From positions 1 to 5,187 of the forward strand of contig DATIWI010000012.1 in the NCBI GenBank assembly GCA_035519475.1: DNA of 5,187 nucleotides. The letters run 5' to 3'. Position 1 is the stretch's first letter, and every line of letters starts with the position of its first letter. Origin of the DNA: Fen-1467 sp035519475 (GTDB taxonomy: Bacteria > Verrucomicrobiota > Verrucomicrobiia > Opitutales > Opitutaceae). The translations under genes and the position numbers were made by a program. Shown here piece by piece: positions 3,979-5,187 of the stretch. A model generated the notes under the pieces. The model made no database searches, was not told the origin of the DNA, and saw nothing but the letters and a program-made list of their open reading frames with translations.

Positions 3979-5187
3979 ATGCTCAAGCGCCTCATCGAGT
4001 TCTCGCTGCAGAACAAATTCGTCGTGCTCGTTGGCACGGTGCTGCTGGTCGCGGGCGGGATCCATGCCCTGCGCCACATCCCGCTCGACGCCATCCCCGA
4101 CCTCTCCGACACGCAGGTCATCGTCTACACCGAATGGGCGGGGCAGGCGCCGCAGCTCGTGCAGGACCAGATCACCTACCCGATCACGACGAAGATGCTG
4201 TCGGTGCCGGGCGCCAAGGTGGTGCGCGGCTACTCGTTCTACGGCTTCTCGTTTGTCTACGTGATCTTCGAGGATGGCACCGATCCCTATTGGGCGCGCA
4301 GCCGCGTGCTGGAATACCTGAGCGGGCTGGCCGCCGACCTTCCCCGCAATGTCACGCCCCGGTTGGGACCCGATGCCACCGGCGTGGGCTGGGCGTTCAT
4401 CTACTCGCTCAACTCGCCCCGGCGCGACCTCGCCGAGCTGCGCTCCCTCCAAGACTGGTACCTCCGCTATCAGCTCGCCAGCGTCGAGGGCGTCGCGGAG
4501 GTCGCCTCGGTCGGTGGCTTCGTCAAGCAGTACCAAATCACGGTCGACCCGGACCGCCTGCGGGCCTACGGCCTCTCGCTGCGCGACGTCGCCACAGCCG
4601 TCGCGCGCAGCAACAACGAGGTCGGCGGACGCTCGCTCGAGCTGGCCGAAAAGGAATTCATGCTGCGGGTGCGGGGCTACGTCGCGAGCCTGGACGACTT
4701 GCGCAAGATCGCGGTCGGCCTCGGCCCGGGCGGCACGCCCGTCCTCCTCGGCCAGGTGGCCGAGGTGCAGTTCGGCCCCGACATGCGCCGCGGCATCGCC
4801 GAGCTCAACGGCGACGGCGAGACGGTCGGCGGCATCGTCGTGGTGCGCTACGGCGTGGACACGCGCGCGGTCATCAACGCCGTCAAGGCACGCCTCGACG
4901 AGGCGATGAAGGCGCTGCCCCCGGACATCCATTGCACGGTCGCCTACGACCGCACCGCGCTGATCAACCGCTCGGTCGAAACCCTGCAGCACAAGCTCCT
5001 CGAGGAAAGCGCTGTGGTGGCACTGGTGTGTGTGCTGTTTCTGCTTCACCTGCGCAGCGCGCTCGTCGCCATCATCATCCTGCCGGTGGCGGTGCTGGCA
5101 TCGTTCCTGATCATGTATCGGCAGGGGATCAGCTCGAACATCATGTCGCTGGGCGGCATCGCCATCGCCATCGGCGCCATGGTCGAC
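3979..5187 (+). CDS. cusA: CusA-like Cu(I)/Ag(I) RND efflux pump, 3' end cut by window
   Basis: The inner-membrane proton-driven pump of the system. Only the first 403 codons are present; the frame is open to the last base, and family members run about 1,040 residues. It begins MLKRLIEFSLQNKF, then TM1 (about 14-32), PLDAIPDLSDTQVIV (35-49), the porter domain with VPGAKVVRGYS (76-86), YVIFEDGTDPYWARSR (94-109), LGPDATGVGW (129-138), VAEVASVGG (172-180) and MRRGIAELNGDGE (269-281). TM2 (about 341-357, preceded by KLLEE) and TM3 (about 360-380) follow, then the start of TM4, NIMSLGGIAIAIGAMVD. The string GGIAIAIGAMVD is typical of Cu/Ag pumps (HME-RND of CusA type) and unlike the DFG-x-IVDG of Zn/Cd/Co CzcA types. 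The last residue, D403, matches the proton-relay Asp405 of E. coli CusA, and M389 and M401 match its Met391 and Met403, part of the metal path. The gap from cusB is 21 bases, and no Shine-Dalgarno sequence is seen at normal spacing. Confidence 0.95.
   Translation, partial: MLKRLIEFSLQNKFVVLVGTVLLVAGGIHALRHIPLDAIPDLSDTQVIVYTEWAGQAPQLVQDQITYPITTKMLSVPGAKVVRGYSFYGFSFVYVIFEDGTDPYWARSRVLEYLSGLAADLPRNVTPRLGPDATGVGWAFIYSLNSPRRDLAELRSLQDWYLRYQLASVEGVAEVASVGGFVKQYQITVDPDRLRAYGLSLRDVATAVARSNNEVGGRSLELAEKEFMLRVRGYVASLDDLRKIAVGLGPGGTPVLLGQVAEVQFGPDMRRGIAELNGDGETVGGIVVVRYGVDTRAVINAVKARLDEAMKALPPDIHCTVAYDRTALINRSVETLQHKLLEESAVVALVCVLFLLHLRSALVAIIILPVAVLASFLIMYRQGISSNIMSLGGIAIAIGAMVD

Noticed and set aside
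2662..5049. A 795-codon open frame on the - strand opposite cusB and cusA
   Set aside because: It lies entirely opposite two clearly recognised genes, its product is rich in His, Asp, Arg and Gly without any family pattern, and long antisense frames are expected in GC-rich DNA with strong third-position bias.
3979..5187. Zn/Cd/Co (CzcA-type) identity for the RND pump
   Set aside because: TM4 reads GGIAIAIGAMVD with Met at the positions used by E. coli CusA, instead of the DFG-x-IVDG pattern of CzcA-type pumps.
5179..5187. cusA apparently stopping at Asp403
   Set aside because: The frame has no stop and the window simply ends there; this is an edge effect, not a truncated gene. The GTCGAC at the very end is not evidence of anything biological.

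Overview
The window is very GC-rich and carries one strand of genes, all on +, that together encode a tripartite copper/silver efflux system of the CusCBA type, with two small exported accessory proteins in front. The left 439 bases hold no convincing gene but do contain a structured regulatory-looking region. The right edge cuts the last gene (CusA) after 403 codons. The base composition, the lack of Shine-Dalgarno sequences at proper spacing before any of the five starts, and the combination of a stand-alone DUF3347 protein with a CusB carrying an N-terminal heavy-metal-binding domain would fit a Verrucomicrobiota (Opitutaceae-like) genome. That taxonomic call is an inference; no marker gene is present to prove it.

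Layout. Bases 1-51 may be the last codons of an upstream gene. Bases 52-439 contain a perfect 35-bp direct repeat (105-139 and 216-250). Each copy ends in a 19-bp palindrome, TGTCACG-TATTG-CGTGACA, which looks like a pair of operators, and a compound GC hairpin (266-303) follows the second copy. Bases 440-652 encode a 70-residue exported peptide with a C-x6-C-x2-C-x2-C-x2-C cluster. A hairpin at 695-727 separates it from a tight block of four genes: a DUF3347 protein (818-1255), a TolC-family outer-membrane lipoprotein (1272-2630), a CusB-like adaptor (2644-3957) and a CusA-like RND pump (3979 to the right edge). The gaps inside this block are only 16, 13 and 21 bases, so it should be one transcription unit.

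How the parts should work together. CusA takes Cu(I)/Ag(I) from the periplasm or cytoplasm using proton flow, CusB joins it to the outer-membrane channel, and the TolC-family protein provides the exit. E. coli has the periplasmic chaperone CusF between cusC and cusB. No CusF is present here. Instead there are three candidate periplasmic metal-handling modules: the Cys-rich peptide, the DUF3347 protein, and the extra Cys/His/Met domain at the N-terminus of CusB. The least-described parts of the window are the Cys-rich peptide and the duplicated palindrome upstream of it. No regulator gene lies inside the window, so what binds the palindromes is unknown.
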